A program made the position numbers and the translations under genes. Positions 46,926 to 54,842 of a DNA stretch of 64,000 nt are shown piece after piece (the stretch's first letter is position 1; each line of letters starts with the position of its first letter). This DNA is from Pseudomonadota bacterium (GTDB lineage: Bacteria > Pseudomonadota > Alphaproteobacteria > Rhodobacterales > Rhodobacteraceae): the NCBI GenBank assembly GCA_963205235.1, contig CAUJIP010000073.1, forward strand, positions 1 through 64,000, written 5' to 3'. The notes under the pieces are model-generated. The model searched no databases. It was not told the origin of the DNA and saw nothing but the letters and a program-made list of their open reading frames with translations.

Positions 46926-47798
46926 ATGCATCCGGCACCGTCTGTCATTCTGTTTTCCACCCTCTCGGGGCTGGGTTTCGGCTTCTTGGCCTTCCTTGGC
47001 TGGGGGGCGCTGGCCCCGTCCGGCTGGGCGGCGTTCTTCCTGTGGGGGCTGGGCTATGGCCTTGCGGTCGCGGGGCTGATGGCCTCGACCTTCCACCTTG
47101 GCAACCCGAAGAATGCGCTGAAGGCCTTTACCCAGTGGCGCACAAGCTGGCTTTCGCGCGAAGCATGGGCCTCGGTCGCGACGTTAATGATCCTCGCACC
47201 AATGGCGCTTTCGGACTGGCTGGGGCTGGGTTTGCCCCGGATCATCGGGCAGGTGGGGGGAGCCTTGGCGCTGGTCACCGTGCTGACGACGGCGATGATC
47301 TATACGCAGATCAAGGCGGTGCCGCGCTGGCACCAGCCGCTGACACCGGTGATGTTCCTGTCTTTCGCGGTGGCAGGCGGCGCGTCCCTGTCGGGTCAGG
47401 TCTGGGCCCCCGTGGCGCTGCTGGTCGTGGGGGTCGTTCTGGTGGCCCTCTGGCGGGTCGGGGATCAGGCCTTTGCCAAGGCGGGCCAGACCCTGGGCAC
47501 GGCAACCGGGCTTGACCGGCTGGGCACGCCCACGGTCTTTGAACCGGCCCATACCGCGCAGAACTACCTTCTGCGCGAGATGATCCATGTCGTCGGTCGC
47601 AAGCACGCGCAGAAGCTGCGGTTGATCGCCTTGGTGCTGGCAGCGGGTCTTCCGGCACTGATCCTGATCCTGCCGCTGGGTTGGCCCGGGATTGCGCTGG
47701 CCGGGGTGCTGCATCTGGCAGGGGCCCTGGCCGCCCGTTGGCTGTTCTTTGCCGAGGCCGAGCCTGTTGTCGGGCTGTTCTACGGCATGCGCGGCTGA
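46926..47798 (+). CDS. soeC: DmsC/NrfD-type membrane anchor, SoeC
   Basis: 290 residues with about eight membrane helices and the DmsC-like N-terminus (P-S-V-I-L-F-S-T-L-S-G-L-G-F-G). Start chosen at 46926, one base after the soeB stop codon; longer readings of the frame overlap soeB. Anchors the complex and hands electrons to quinone. Confidence 0.85.
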   Translation: MHPAPSVILFSTLSGLGFGFLAFLGWGALAPSGWAAFFLWGLGYGLAVAGLMASTFHLGNPKNALKAFTQWRTSWLSREAWASVATLMILAPMALSDWLGLGLPRIIGQVGGALALVTVLTTAMIYTQIKAVPRWHQPLTPVMFLSFAVAGGASLSGQVWAPVALLVVGVVLVALWRVGDQAFAKAGQTLGTATGLDRLGTPTVFEPAHTAQNYLLREMIHVVGRKHAQKLRLIALVLAAGLPALILILPLGWPGIALAGVLHLAGALAARWLFFAEAEPVVGLFYGMRG

Positions 47799-47804
47799 AA
47801 CGCG

Positions 47805-48839
47805 GTGCCTGATCTGGTAAAGATCATTACCGGACTGACCTTGGGGTCGCTGGGCGGAGCGCTGTTTTATTGGCTGTCCTTGCCGTTGCCCTGGATGTTG
47901 GGGGCCTTGTTCGTGACGATGGTCGCTTCGATCTCGGGCGCGGCGATCCGGGGGCCGATGCGCCTGCGACCGGCAATTGTGGCGGTGATCGGGGTTCTGC
48001 TTGGCTCGCGCTTTACGCCGGACGTGCTGGATCAGGTGGGGCAGACGCTGGTGACGCTGTCGATACTGGTGGTCTATCTGGCCGCTGTCGGCGCGGTGGT
48101 CGTGCCCTATTACCGGGTTGTCGGGCGGCAGGACTGGATCACGGCCTATTTCGCCGGCATGCCGGGCGGGCTGTCGGAAATGATCGAGCTGGGCGAGGCG
48201 AAAGGGGCGGATGTCCCGGCAATCGTGCTGGCGCATTCGTTGCGGATCGTGCTGACCATCGGCTTGATCCTGATCGTGTTCCGGGTGGTCCTTGCCCACG
48301 AGCTTGGCGGGCGGGGCGTTGCGGTTGCAAGGCAGGGAATTGGGGCCACGGATGCCATGCTTCTTGCAGGTTGCGCCGTTCTGGGGGCGCTTGCAGCCAT
48401 GCGGTTGCGCTTGCCCGCGCCTACTTTCCTTGGCCCGCTGATCCTTTCGGCGGTGGTCCATCTGACCGGGCTGACCACCAGCCTGCCGCCTTCGGCATTG
48501 GTAATCGCCGCGCAGGTGGCGTTGGGAACCATCCTTGGCTGCCGGTTTCAGGGCATTCCGCTGGCAAGCCTTGCCCGAGCGGGCGTGCTTAGCCTTGGCG
48601 CAACGGTCCTGACACTGGTTCTGGCAACAGGGGCGGGGCTTGCAATGCAGGCGACGGTCGGGGTCGGGCTGGATCAGGCGCTTTTGGCGCTTGCTCCGGG
48701 AGGGTTGACGGAAATGGGGCTGATGGCGCTGGCAATCCATGCCGATGTCGCCTTTGTCGCCCTGCATCATATCGCGCGGATCCTGATCGTTATCGTCGGC
48801 GCGCCTGTGGTCCTGCGCTGGTTCGGGCGGGGGACCTAG
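47805..48839 (+). CDS. AbrB-family membrane protein
   Basis: 344 residues from GTG, 6 bases after soeC. It is highly hydrophobic, about ten helices, in two related halves, each with a G-x-x-L-G-S-x-F or G-T-I-L-G-C-R-F element (about 67 and 240), as in the AbrB duplication family of putative transporters. Its closeness to soeC suggests the same transcript; an export or regulatory role in sulfonate metabolism is possible but not shown. Confidence 0.75.
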   Translation: MPDLVKIITGLTLGSLGGALFYWLSLPLPWMLGALFVTMVASISGAAIRGPMRLRPAIVAVIGVLLGSRFTPDVLDQVGQTLVTLSILVVYLAAVGAVVVPYYRVVGRQDWITAYFAGMPGGLSEMIELGEAKGADVPAIVLAHSLRIVLTIGLILIVFRVVLAHELGGRGVAVARQGIGATDAMLLAGCAVLGALAAMRLRLPAPTFLGPLILSAVVHLTGLTTSLPPSALVIAAQVALGTILGCRFQGIPLASLARAGVLSLGATVLTLVLATGAGLAMQATVGVGLDQALLALAPGGLTEMGLMALAIHADVAFVALHHIARILIVIVGAPVVLRWFGRGT

Positions 48840-48926
48840 GGGCTGCAGCTGTGTCCCGAATCTGCCGGGCTTGATTTTCAGCGGTGAGCGGCACAGACTT
48901 CCCTGACGACCCGGGGGGGGTGTGGA

Positions 48927-49895
48927 ATGCGGAATGTCAGCCTTGCGAAGGCTTTTTCGCTGTTTGCGCAGACAAGGACCTTTGTGCCATGGCGGCTGGG
49001 ACTGGCCCTTGCCGGAACAGTCGCGCTGGCGCTGTCGATCATGATCGGAACATCGGTCGAAAGCTACCTCTTCGGCCCCGAGGCAACAGTCGGGATCAAG
49101 GGGATGCCCGGCGTCCTGCTTGGGCTTCTGCTTTGGGTGGGCTTGATCGCGGCCTTGCGCGGGCAGGTTCTGGCCCGGATCCGGGTGCCGCATTTCGCCG
49201 CCATGGCGGCGGCGATGTCGGGTGGCATAGGTCAGATCGCGCTGCCCGAAGCGCGGGGCATGGTCGCGGCCCAGCTTGGGCGGGCAGGGGCCCTGGCAAA
49301 GCTTGACCGGTTGCTGCGCGCTGTCGTGCGCGGGATCGCCCGGCTGGTCGACGAAGGTGTGCCGACTGACGAAACGGGCATGACCGGCGCGCGTGCGTTC
49401 GGGATGCGGCTTTATCGGGGCATTGCCGCCGGGCCGCTGGCCGAGGTGATCCTTGGCCATGCCGCGCAGGACCGCAACGAAGACGGCTGGGATCTGGTGC
49501 ATGACGGATCGGTGCTGCTGGCGCAGAACAACGCGCAGATCCTTGGAACGGCCGGGCGGCTGGTGTTGGCGGGGTGGCTTTTGTCGCTGCTTGTCTTCCT
49601 GGGTCTGCTGGAACCCCTGATCTGGGCGGCTCAGGCCCTTGTGGGGGCTGACGCGGGATGGGGCCTTGCCCTTGCCGTCGCGCTTGGTCTGTCCTGGGGC
49701 ACCAAGGCCGCAGTGATCGACCCGGTGACCTTTGGCTGCCTTTTGCAGCTGTTCCGGTCCTCGACTGCGGATCAGATGCCGAATGCCGAATGGCGCGGGC
49801 TTATGGCCCATGCACTGCCCGCCTTTCGCAAGCTTGGCGAAGGGGCAGATTCGTGGGGCCCCAAGCGCGCAACGGTGGCGACGGGCGATGTGTGA
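48927..49895 (+). CDS. Membrane protein of unknown function
   Basis: 322 residues. Two hydrophobic helices near the N-terminus (about 22-45 and 60-80), a soluble middle region (about 90-205), and a long hydrophobic region (about 210-270). I do not recognise a family. Lies 87 bases after the AbrB-type gene; it may belong to the end of the taurine operon or to its own unit. Confidence 0.6.
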   Translation: MRNVSLAKAFSLFAQTRTFVPWRLGLALAGTVALALSIMIGTSVESYLFGPEATVGIKGMPGVLLGLLLWVGLIAALRGQVLARIRVPHFAAMAAAMSGGIGQIALPEARGMVAAQLGRAGALAKLDRLLRAVVRGIARLVDEGVPTDETGMTGARAFGMRLYRGIAAGPLAEVILGHAAQDRNEDGWDLVHDGSVLLAQNNAQILGTAGRLVLAGWLLSLLVFLGLLEPLIWAAQALVGADAGWGLALAVALGLSWGTKAAVIDPVTFGCLLQLFRSSTADQMPNAEWRGLMAHALPAFRKLGEGADSWGPKRATVATGDV

Positions 49896-50064
49896 CGCGA
49901 CCAGACCGACGCTTTGATGGCCCCGGCTTTGCAGTGCTTGTCAGCTTGTGCTGAAACCACGCGACAATTCGGCCTAAAGCGCGGCGAAGTGCGGATCGCC
50001 GGTTGCGACGCCCCCGGTTCTGTGGCAAGACCATGAAACAGGAAATCAGACCGATGAGTTCAGA

Positions 50065-50718
50065 ATGAGCGAATTCGCCAGCCGCCGGGTGATGATGGTG
50101 GATACGCAGGTCCGCCCCTCGGATGTTACAAAGTTCCCGATCATCGATGCGATGCTGACGGTTCCGCGCGAACTTTACGTTCCCGTGGCCCGGCGCGAAG
50201 CAGCCTATGTCGGCGAGAACCTTGACATCGGCGGCGGTCGGGTCGTGCTTGAGGCGCGGACCTTGGCCAAGCTGTTGGACGCGCTGGATATTCAGCCCGA
50301 TGAGCTGGTGCTGGATCTTGGTTCAGGCCTTGGCTATTCGGCGGCGGTTATAGCGCGGCTGGCAGGAACTGTGGTGGCCGTGGAAGAGGATGAAAGCCTT
50401 GCCGCCGAAGCCGGACGGCTTTTGTCGGAAGAAGGCGTGGACAATGCGATTGTCTTGACCCAGGCGCTGACGGCGGGGGCGGCCAAACACGCACCCTATG
50501 ACGTGATCATCATTGAAGGCGGGGTCGAGATCCTGCCGGACGCGATCATGCAGTCGCTGCGCGATGGCGGGCGGATCGGCGCGATCTTCATGGATGGTGC
50601 TGTCGGGACGGCCAAGCTTGGCACCAAGCGTCAGGGCAAGATCAGCTGGCGGTCGGTCTTCAACGCTACGGCACCGGTGCTGAACGGATTTCGCAAGGTC
50701 GAGGGCTTTCGCCTTTGA
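50065..50718 (+). CDS. Pcm-like methyltransferase
   Basis: 217 residues, the fold of protein-L-isoaspartate O-methyltransferases. The SAM motif is clear (V-L-D-L-G-S-G-L-G-Y-S-A). The family's G-Q-T-I-S motif, which forms the isoaspartyl site, is replaced by G-G-R-V-V-L-E-A, so it probably does not repair isoaspartate. Just upstream of tolC with a 73-base gap. Substrate unknown. Confidence 0.75.
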   Translation: MSEFASRRVMMVDTQVRPSDVTKFPIIDAMLTVPRELYVPVARREAAYVGENLDIGGGRVVLEARTLAKLLDALDIQPDELVLDLGSGLGYSAAVIARLAGTVVAVEEDESLAAEAGRLLSEEGVDNAIVLTQALTAGAAKHAPYDVIIIEGGVEILPDAIMQSLRDGGRIGAIFMDGAVGTAKLGTKRQGKISWRSVFNATAPVLNGFRKVEGFRL

Positions 50719-50791
50719 TTCTGCGGCTGGGGTGATCCCCGAAATGCTGACGACCCGCCAGACCGGACGGGCGATTAAAGGATAACAGGCG

Positions 50792-52165
50792 ATGCGAAGC
50801 TGGGTTCGGGCTGGGATGGTTGCGATGGCCGGGGTGCTGGCTGCGCCGCAGGCGATGGCTGAAACGCTGGCCGATGCGATGATCTCGGCCTATCGAAATT
50901 CCTCGCTTCTGGATCAGAACCAGGCCGTGCTGCGCGCGGCGGATGAAGACGTTGCCACGGCCATGTCAACGCTGCGCCCGGTTCTTGCCTACAGCGCCAC
51001 GGCAGGCTGGCAGCGGGCCGATATCGACACGCTGCTTGGACCCGATGTGGCCGAGGGTCTGGCCGCCTCGGTGGCGCTGAGTGCGGAACTGGTGCTTTAC
51101 GATTTCGGCCGCAGCAAGCTTGGGATCGAGATTGCCAAGGAAAGCGTCAAGGCAACGCGCCAGTCGCTGATTCAGGTCGAACAGCAAGTGTTGCTTGCGG
51201 CAGTGACGGCCTATGTCGACGTGCGCTTTGCCCAGGAAGTGGTTGCCCTGCGGCAAAGCAACTTTCGGCTGATCACCCAGGAACTGCGCGCCGCCGAGGC
51301 CCGGTTCGAAGTGGGCGAAACGACCAAGACCGACGTGGCCTTTGCCCAGGCGCGGCTTGCCGGATCGCGGGCGGCCCTTGCTGCGGCAGAGGGCCAGCTT
51401 CTGGTCGCGCGTGAGGCTTACAAGGCCGCCACTGGCGACTATCCCGGCGATCTGGCACCGCTGCCCGCGCTTCCCGAGTTGCCCGCCGGATTGGACGCGG
51501 CGCAAGAGGTTGCCCGGTCAACCCATCCGCTGATTCATCAGGCGCAGCATCTGCTGGCAATCGCCGAATTGCAGGTCAGCCTTGCGGAAGCGGCAATGAA
51601 GCCGACGCTGGGGGCTTCGGCCACGGTCAGCGTTGCCGATGATGGCGATCAGACTCAGGCGCTTGGCCTGTCACTGAACCAGACGCTGTATGCGGGCGGG
51701 CGGCTGGCGTCGGCCTTACGCAAGGCGATTGCGGGCAAGGATGGGGCGCGGGCCGGGTTGCATCAGACGGCGGTCGGTATCAGCGAATCAGTCGGCGTGG
51801 CTTGGGCCAATCTGGCGGTCGCAACCGCCTCGATCGAGGCGTCTGATCAGCAGATCCGTGCCGCACAGACCGCCTTTGACGGCGTGCGCGAACAGGCTGA
51901 TGCCGGGGCCAAGACGACACTTGATGTTCTGGACGCCGAGCAAGAGCTTCTGGATGCCCGCAATGCCCGGCTGGAGGCCGAAGCGCAGCGCTATGTCGGG
52001 GTCTATCGCGTGCTGGCACAGATGGGGCTTCTGACCGTCGAGCATCTGCAGCTTGGCATCGCGACCTATGATCCAGAAGCCTACTACGATGCGGTTGAAA
52101 AGGCTCCGGCCCATTCGGCACAGGGCAAGGCGCTGGACCGGATACTGGACAAGATCGCAAACTGA
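50792..52165 (+). CDS. tolC: TolC-family outer membrane channel
   Basis: 457 residues with a signal peptide ending A-M-A-E (about 23) and two outer-membrane-efflux repeats of about 200 residues (T-L-A-D-A-M-I-S-A-Y and the V-S-L-A-E-A-A-M-K-P half), rich in long helices. Forms the trimeric exit duct for type I secretion and efflux pumps. ATG preceded by an AAAGGA-type site. Confidence 0.88.
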   Translation: MRSWVRAGMVAMAGVLAAPQAMAETLADAMISAYRNSSLLDQNQAVLRAADEDVATAMSTLRPVLAYSATAGWQRADIDTLLGPDVAEGLAASVALSAELVLYDFGRSKLGIEIAKESVKATRQSLIQVEQQVLLAAVTAYVDVRFAQEVVALRQSNFRLITQELRAAEARFEVGETTKTDVAFAQARLAGSRAALAAAEGQLLVAREAYKAATGDYPGDLAPLPALPELPAGLDAAQEVARSTHPLIHQAQHLLAIAELQVSLAEAAMKPTLGASATVSVADDGDQTQALGLSLNQTLYAGGRLASALRKAIAGKDGARAGLHQTAVGISESVGVAWANLAVATASIEASDQQIRAAQTAFDGVREQADAGAKTTLDVLDAEQELLDARNARLEAEAQRYVGVYRVLAQMGLLTVEHLQLGIATYDPEAYYDAVEKAPAHSAQGKALDRILDKIAN

Positions 52166-52261
52166 CCAGCCGACCGCAGGGCAGGGCAATATATCCGTTG
52201 CCTGCCTTGGGTTTGGCGCGTTATTCTCGCTTGGTATTTTGCAGGATCGGGCGGGGCCAGA

Positions 52262-53380
52262 ATGTCGGAACCACTTAGCACGAATGAGATCGAGGATGTG
52301 GTTTCCTCGGTTCGTCGTCTTGTCTCACCCGAAGCCCGGCCGCGCACCCTGTCGCGTGACCTGGGCATGGATCGCCTGATCCTGACCCCGTCGCTGCGCA
52401 TCGTGGCCGAACAGCCTGGGTCGGGGCCGACTGTGGTCAAGCTTGAAACCGTGGCCAAGAAGTCGCGGGCGGGCGCACGCAAGGCAAAGGCCGCCAAGAC
52501 GCCGGTGGCGGATGTCGGTGATTCGGCAGACACCGGCGCGGTCTGGAACCCGCCGGTGCCCAGCCTTGCCGAAATGGCGCTGCGGGCCGAAGAGGCCGAA
52601 CTGATCATCGGCGACGATAAGGTGGCACCGGTGCCGCCAAAGACGGCAGACCGCAAGGCAAAGTCGGGAACCGGGTCGATCGGCAAGGCCACTGCGGATA
52701 CCAAACCGAAGAAAGAGGGTGCTGTGGTCGCCAGTGCCAAGGCCGTGAAGAAGACCACGGCAAAGACAGGTGCGCCCGTCGCAGAAGCTGTCGTCGAAGA
52801 ACCCGAAGCTTCGCCAGTTGCCGAAATCCCCGCGGTTCCAAAGGCGGTGCGGTCCAAGGCTGCCAAGGTCAAGCCGGACGAAACCAGGCCGACCAGTGCC
52901 AAGCCTGCTGCGACCACCACCGCGTCCCCGGCTTTGGTCGAGGCGAAGCTTGTGGACGCGAAGCCTACTCGAAAGCCGGTCGCTGCGAAGCTTGTCCCCG
53001 ATCTGGCGGTTGCTGAGGCCGCCGCCGACCCGGCCCTGCCGGTTCTGGACCTGGTGGAACCTGTCGCCGTGCGGGCCGAGCCGGAGGTGGCGTTCCTTCC
53101 GGTGGACGTTCCAGCGATCGAACCTGCCGAAGGGACGTTGGCCGAAGCGGCGGCCAAGCCTGCGGAGGCAGATCCGCTGGCGGGCGAGGCTGGGTCTTTC
53201 CTGACCGATGGTGAGGGCAACCCGATCAGCATCCTTGATGAAGACGAGTTGATGCAAATCCTGCGCCGGGTGATCCGGGAAGAGCTGCAGGGTGTCTTGG
53301 GCGAAAAGATCACCCGCAATGTCCGCAAGCTGGTACGGGCCGAAATCGCCCGGGCCTTGACGGCGCAGACGCTGGACTGA
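52262..53380 (+). CDS. PopZ-like pole-organising protein
   Basis: 372 residues. A short N-terminal helix (about 7-26, S-T-N-E-I-E-D-V-V-S-S-V-R-R-L), a long low-complexity Ala/Pro/Lys linker (about 70-310), and a C-terminal helical block (about 320-372, E-D-E-L-M-Q-I-L-R-R-V-I-R-E-E-L) with several R/E heptads. This resembles PopZ, which self-assembles through a C-terminal block and binds clients through an N-terminal helix. Name is by architecture; exact homology is not certain. Confidence 0.55.
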   Translation: MSEPLSTNEIEDVVSSVRRLVSPEARPRTLSRDLGMDRLILTPSLRIVAEQPGSGPTVVKLETVAKKSRAGARKAKAAKTPVADVGDSADTGAVWNPPVPSLAEMALRAEEAELIIGDDKVAPVPPKTADRKAKSGTGSIGKATADTKPKKEGAVVASAKAVKKTTAKTGAPVAEAVVEEPEASPVAEIPAVPKAVRSKAAKVKPDETRPTSAKPAATTTASPALVEAKLVDAKPTRKPVAAKLVPDLAVAEAAADPALPVLDLVEPVAVRAEPEVAFLPVDVPAIEPAEGTLAEAAAKPAEADPLAGEAGSFLTDGEGNPISILDEDELMQILRRVIREELQGVLGEKITRNVRKLVRAEIARALTAQTLD

Positions 53381-53403
53381 CCAAAACCGCAGGACGAAAA
53401 GAA

Positions 53404-53436
53404 AACGCGCCCGAATTCGGGCGCGTTGGCGTTTTG
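53404..53436 (-). terminator. Terminator between PopZ-like gene and DUF6280 gene
   Basis: Perfect 24-base palindrome at 53404-53427 (AACGCGCCCGAA/TTCGGGCGCGTT). On the minus strand it is followed by a T-rich run (TTTTCTTTT), so it mainly ends the 53452-53778 gene; the plus side has a weaker T stretch. Confidence 0.85.
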
Positions 53437-53451
53437 GTTGGAAGGCAGCGA

Positions 53452-53778
53452 TCAGGCGGCTTCGGCCTGGTCGGATTCCAAAGCGTGACGACGTTCCGAC
53501 TCTTCACGGCTTAGCGCGACCGAGGTGCGCACGCCCTTTGCGACAAAGTCCATCAGCCCCTTCACAACCCGTTCGTTCGGGTCGATGCCCGAGCAGGACA
53601 GCACTTCGCGACCGTCGCGCGAACGGGCCCAGCGGGCGATCTGATCAGGGCCGTTGCCGTATTTCTTGTCATCGGCGATGGCATCATCAAGCGCAGCCAG
53701 AACAACGGCGGCAAACAGTTTGCGCGCACGCTGGCCTTGTTCAAAGTTGAAGGCGGTGCTGTCGATGGAGTCCAGCAT
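53452..53778 (-). CDS. DUF6280-family small protein
   Basis: 108 residues from ATG 53778 (AAGGAACC upstream). The sequence with F-N-F-E-Q-G-Q-R-A-R-K-L-F and G-K-G... style helices matches a family conserved in Rhodobacteraceae that I know as DUF6280. All-helical, soluble, function unknown. Single gene with its own terminator. About 260 bases upstream, up to the ygfZ stop, hold its promoter and nothing else I can support. Confidence 0.7.
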   Translation of the reverse strand: MLDSIDSTAFNFEQGQRARKLFAAVVLAALDDAIADDKKYGNGPDQIARWARSRDGREVLSCSGIDPNERVVKGLMDFVAKGVRTSVALSREESERRHALESDQAEAA

Positions 53779-54039
53779 CGGGTGGTTCCTTGTTATTGCT
53801 CTTGCATGTCGTGGTGTCGTGTCTTGTAACGATTTGGTCACGATTCGGGGGCCCCGCTTTGGAATGGCTGCCATGCAAGTCGCGCATGGCTTGGGCGTGG
53901 ACCACAGAATCTGGTTGCTTTCGCCGACCCGACCGCAGGAACATGGGGGCAGGGGGGAAAGCTTTCAAGTCTGTCGCCGCCAAGGAAAGGGTCGTTTGCG
54001 ACCTTTGCTGTGTCGGAGCCGGACTTTGGAAACTTTGGA

Positions 54040-54804
54040 TCAGGGTGGCGTTACCGTGGCGGGACCTGCGGACATCGTCCCGGACATCTGATCCAACCGC
54101 ATCAGCGCCAGCGCGCGGCCCTGCGCCTGGGTGAAGATACGGCCCGCAACCTTGCCCTCGGCCAGAACCTCGGTCCCGACCGGCACCGGCCTGTCCAGCG
54201 CCAGCCGTACCAACCCGCGGCGCAGGTCGGTCTTGTGCTTCATGCGGGCGGTAACCTCTTGCCCGACATAGCAGCCTTTGCGGAAATCGACGCCATGCAG
54301 ACGTTCAAACCCGGCCTCAAGAATATAGCTGTCGTCGGGGCGAAGCTCGATCCCGCTTTCAGGGATCAGATGGTCAACGCGGATCGCGTCCCAGTCGATG
54401 GACGGGGTCGCCCCGGGGGTTTCGGACCAAAGCCGATACCCCAGCGCCGGGTGGCGGGGATCGGGCATCGCGCCGACAGGTGCCGGACCCAACCCGCGCA
54501 GAACCTTCAGGCTTGATGGCATCATCCGGACATCGGCGCGCAGCCGGTAAAGTGTCAGGCGGCGCAAGGTGTCGGCAGCAAGCGGGGCGGCGATATCGAT
54601 CAGAAGCTTGCCGTCCTGCAAGCGGACCACGAAGAAATCGGCCAGGTACTTGCCCTGCGGCGACAAAAGCGCACACCAGACAATGCCGGGACCAGCTTCC
54701 AGCGGGCGGAGGTCGTTGGACACGATGCCTTGCAGGAACCCAAGGGCATCCTTGCCCGAAAGGTCCCAGACAATGCGGTCAGCGGCGGTTTCGGCGTGGG
54801 TCAT
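54040..54804 (-). CDS. ygfZ: YgfZ/GcvT-like folate-binding protein
   Basis: 254 residues. The hallmark K-G-C-Y-V-G-Q-E motif (about 177) is intact, and the N-terminal half has the GcvT-like L-Q-G-I-V-S-N-D-L. YgfZ supports iron-sulfur cluster assembly or repair of some enzymes in a tetrahydrofolate-dependent way. Downstream of the ABC exporter gene, with which it may be co-transcribed (38-base gap). Confidence 0.85.
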   Translation of the reverse strand: MTHAETAADRIVWDLSGKDALGFLQGIVSNDLRPLEAGPGIVWCALLSPQGKYLADFFVVRLQDGKLLIDIAAPLAADTLRRLTLYRLRADVRMMPSSLKVLRGLGPAPVGAMPDPRHPALGYRLWSETPGATPSIDWDAIRVDHLIPESGIELRPDDSYILEAGFERLHGVDFRKGCYVGQEVTARMKHKTDLRRGLVRLALDRPVPVGTEVLAEGKVAGRIFTQAQGRALALMRLDQMSGTMSAGPATVTPP

Positions 54805-54842
54805 GGCGTCAATCCAGGCAGGATGGGACCTTGGGAAAAGGG

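Noticed and set aside
43407-47798. Formate dehydrogenase or polysulfide reductase
   Set aside because: The operon follows xsc and tauE, the catalytic subunit lacks a Tat signal, and the C subunit is DmsC-like, which fits SoeABC better; the alternative cannot be fully excluded without alignment.
47184-49811. 875-codon open frame on the minus strand
   Set aside because: Antisense shadow of soeC, the AbrB-type gene and the following membrane protein; its product is a Gln/Arg/Pro-rich sequence typical of a high-GC shadow.
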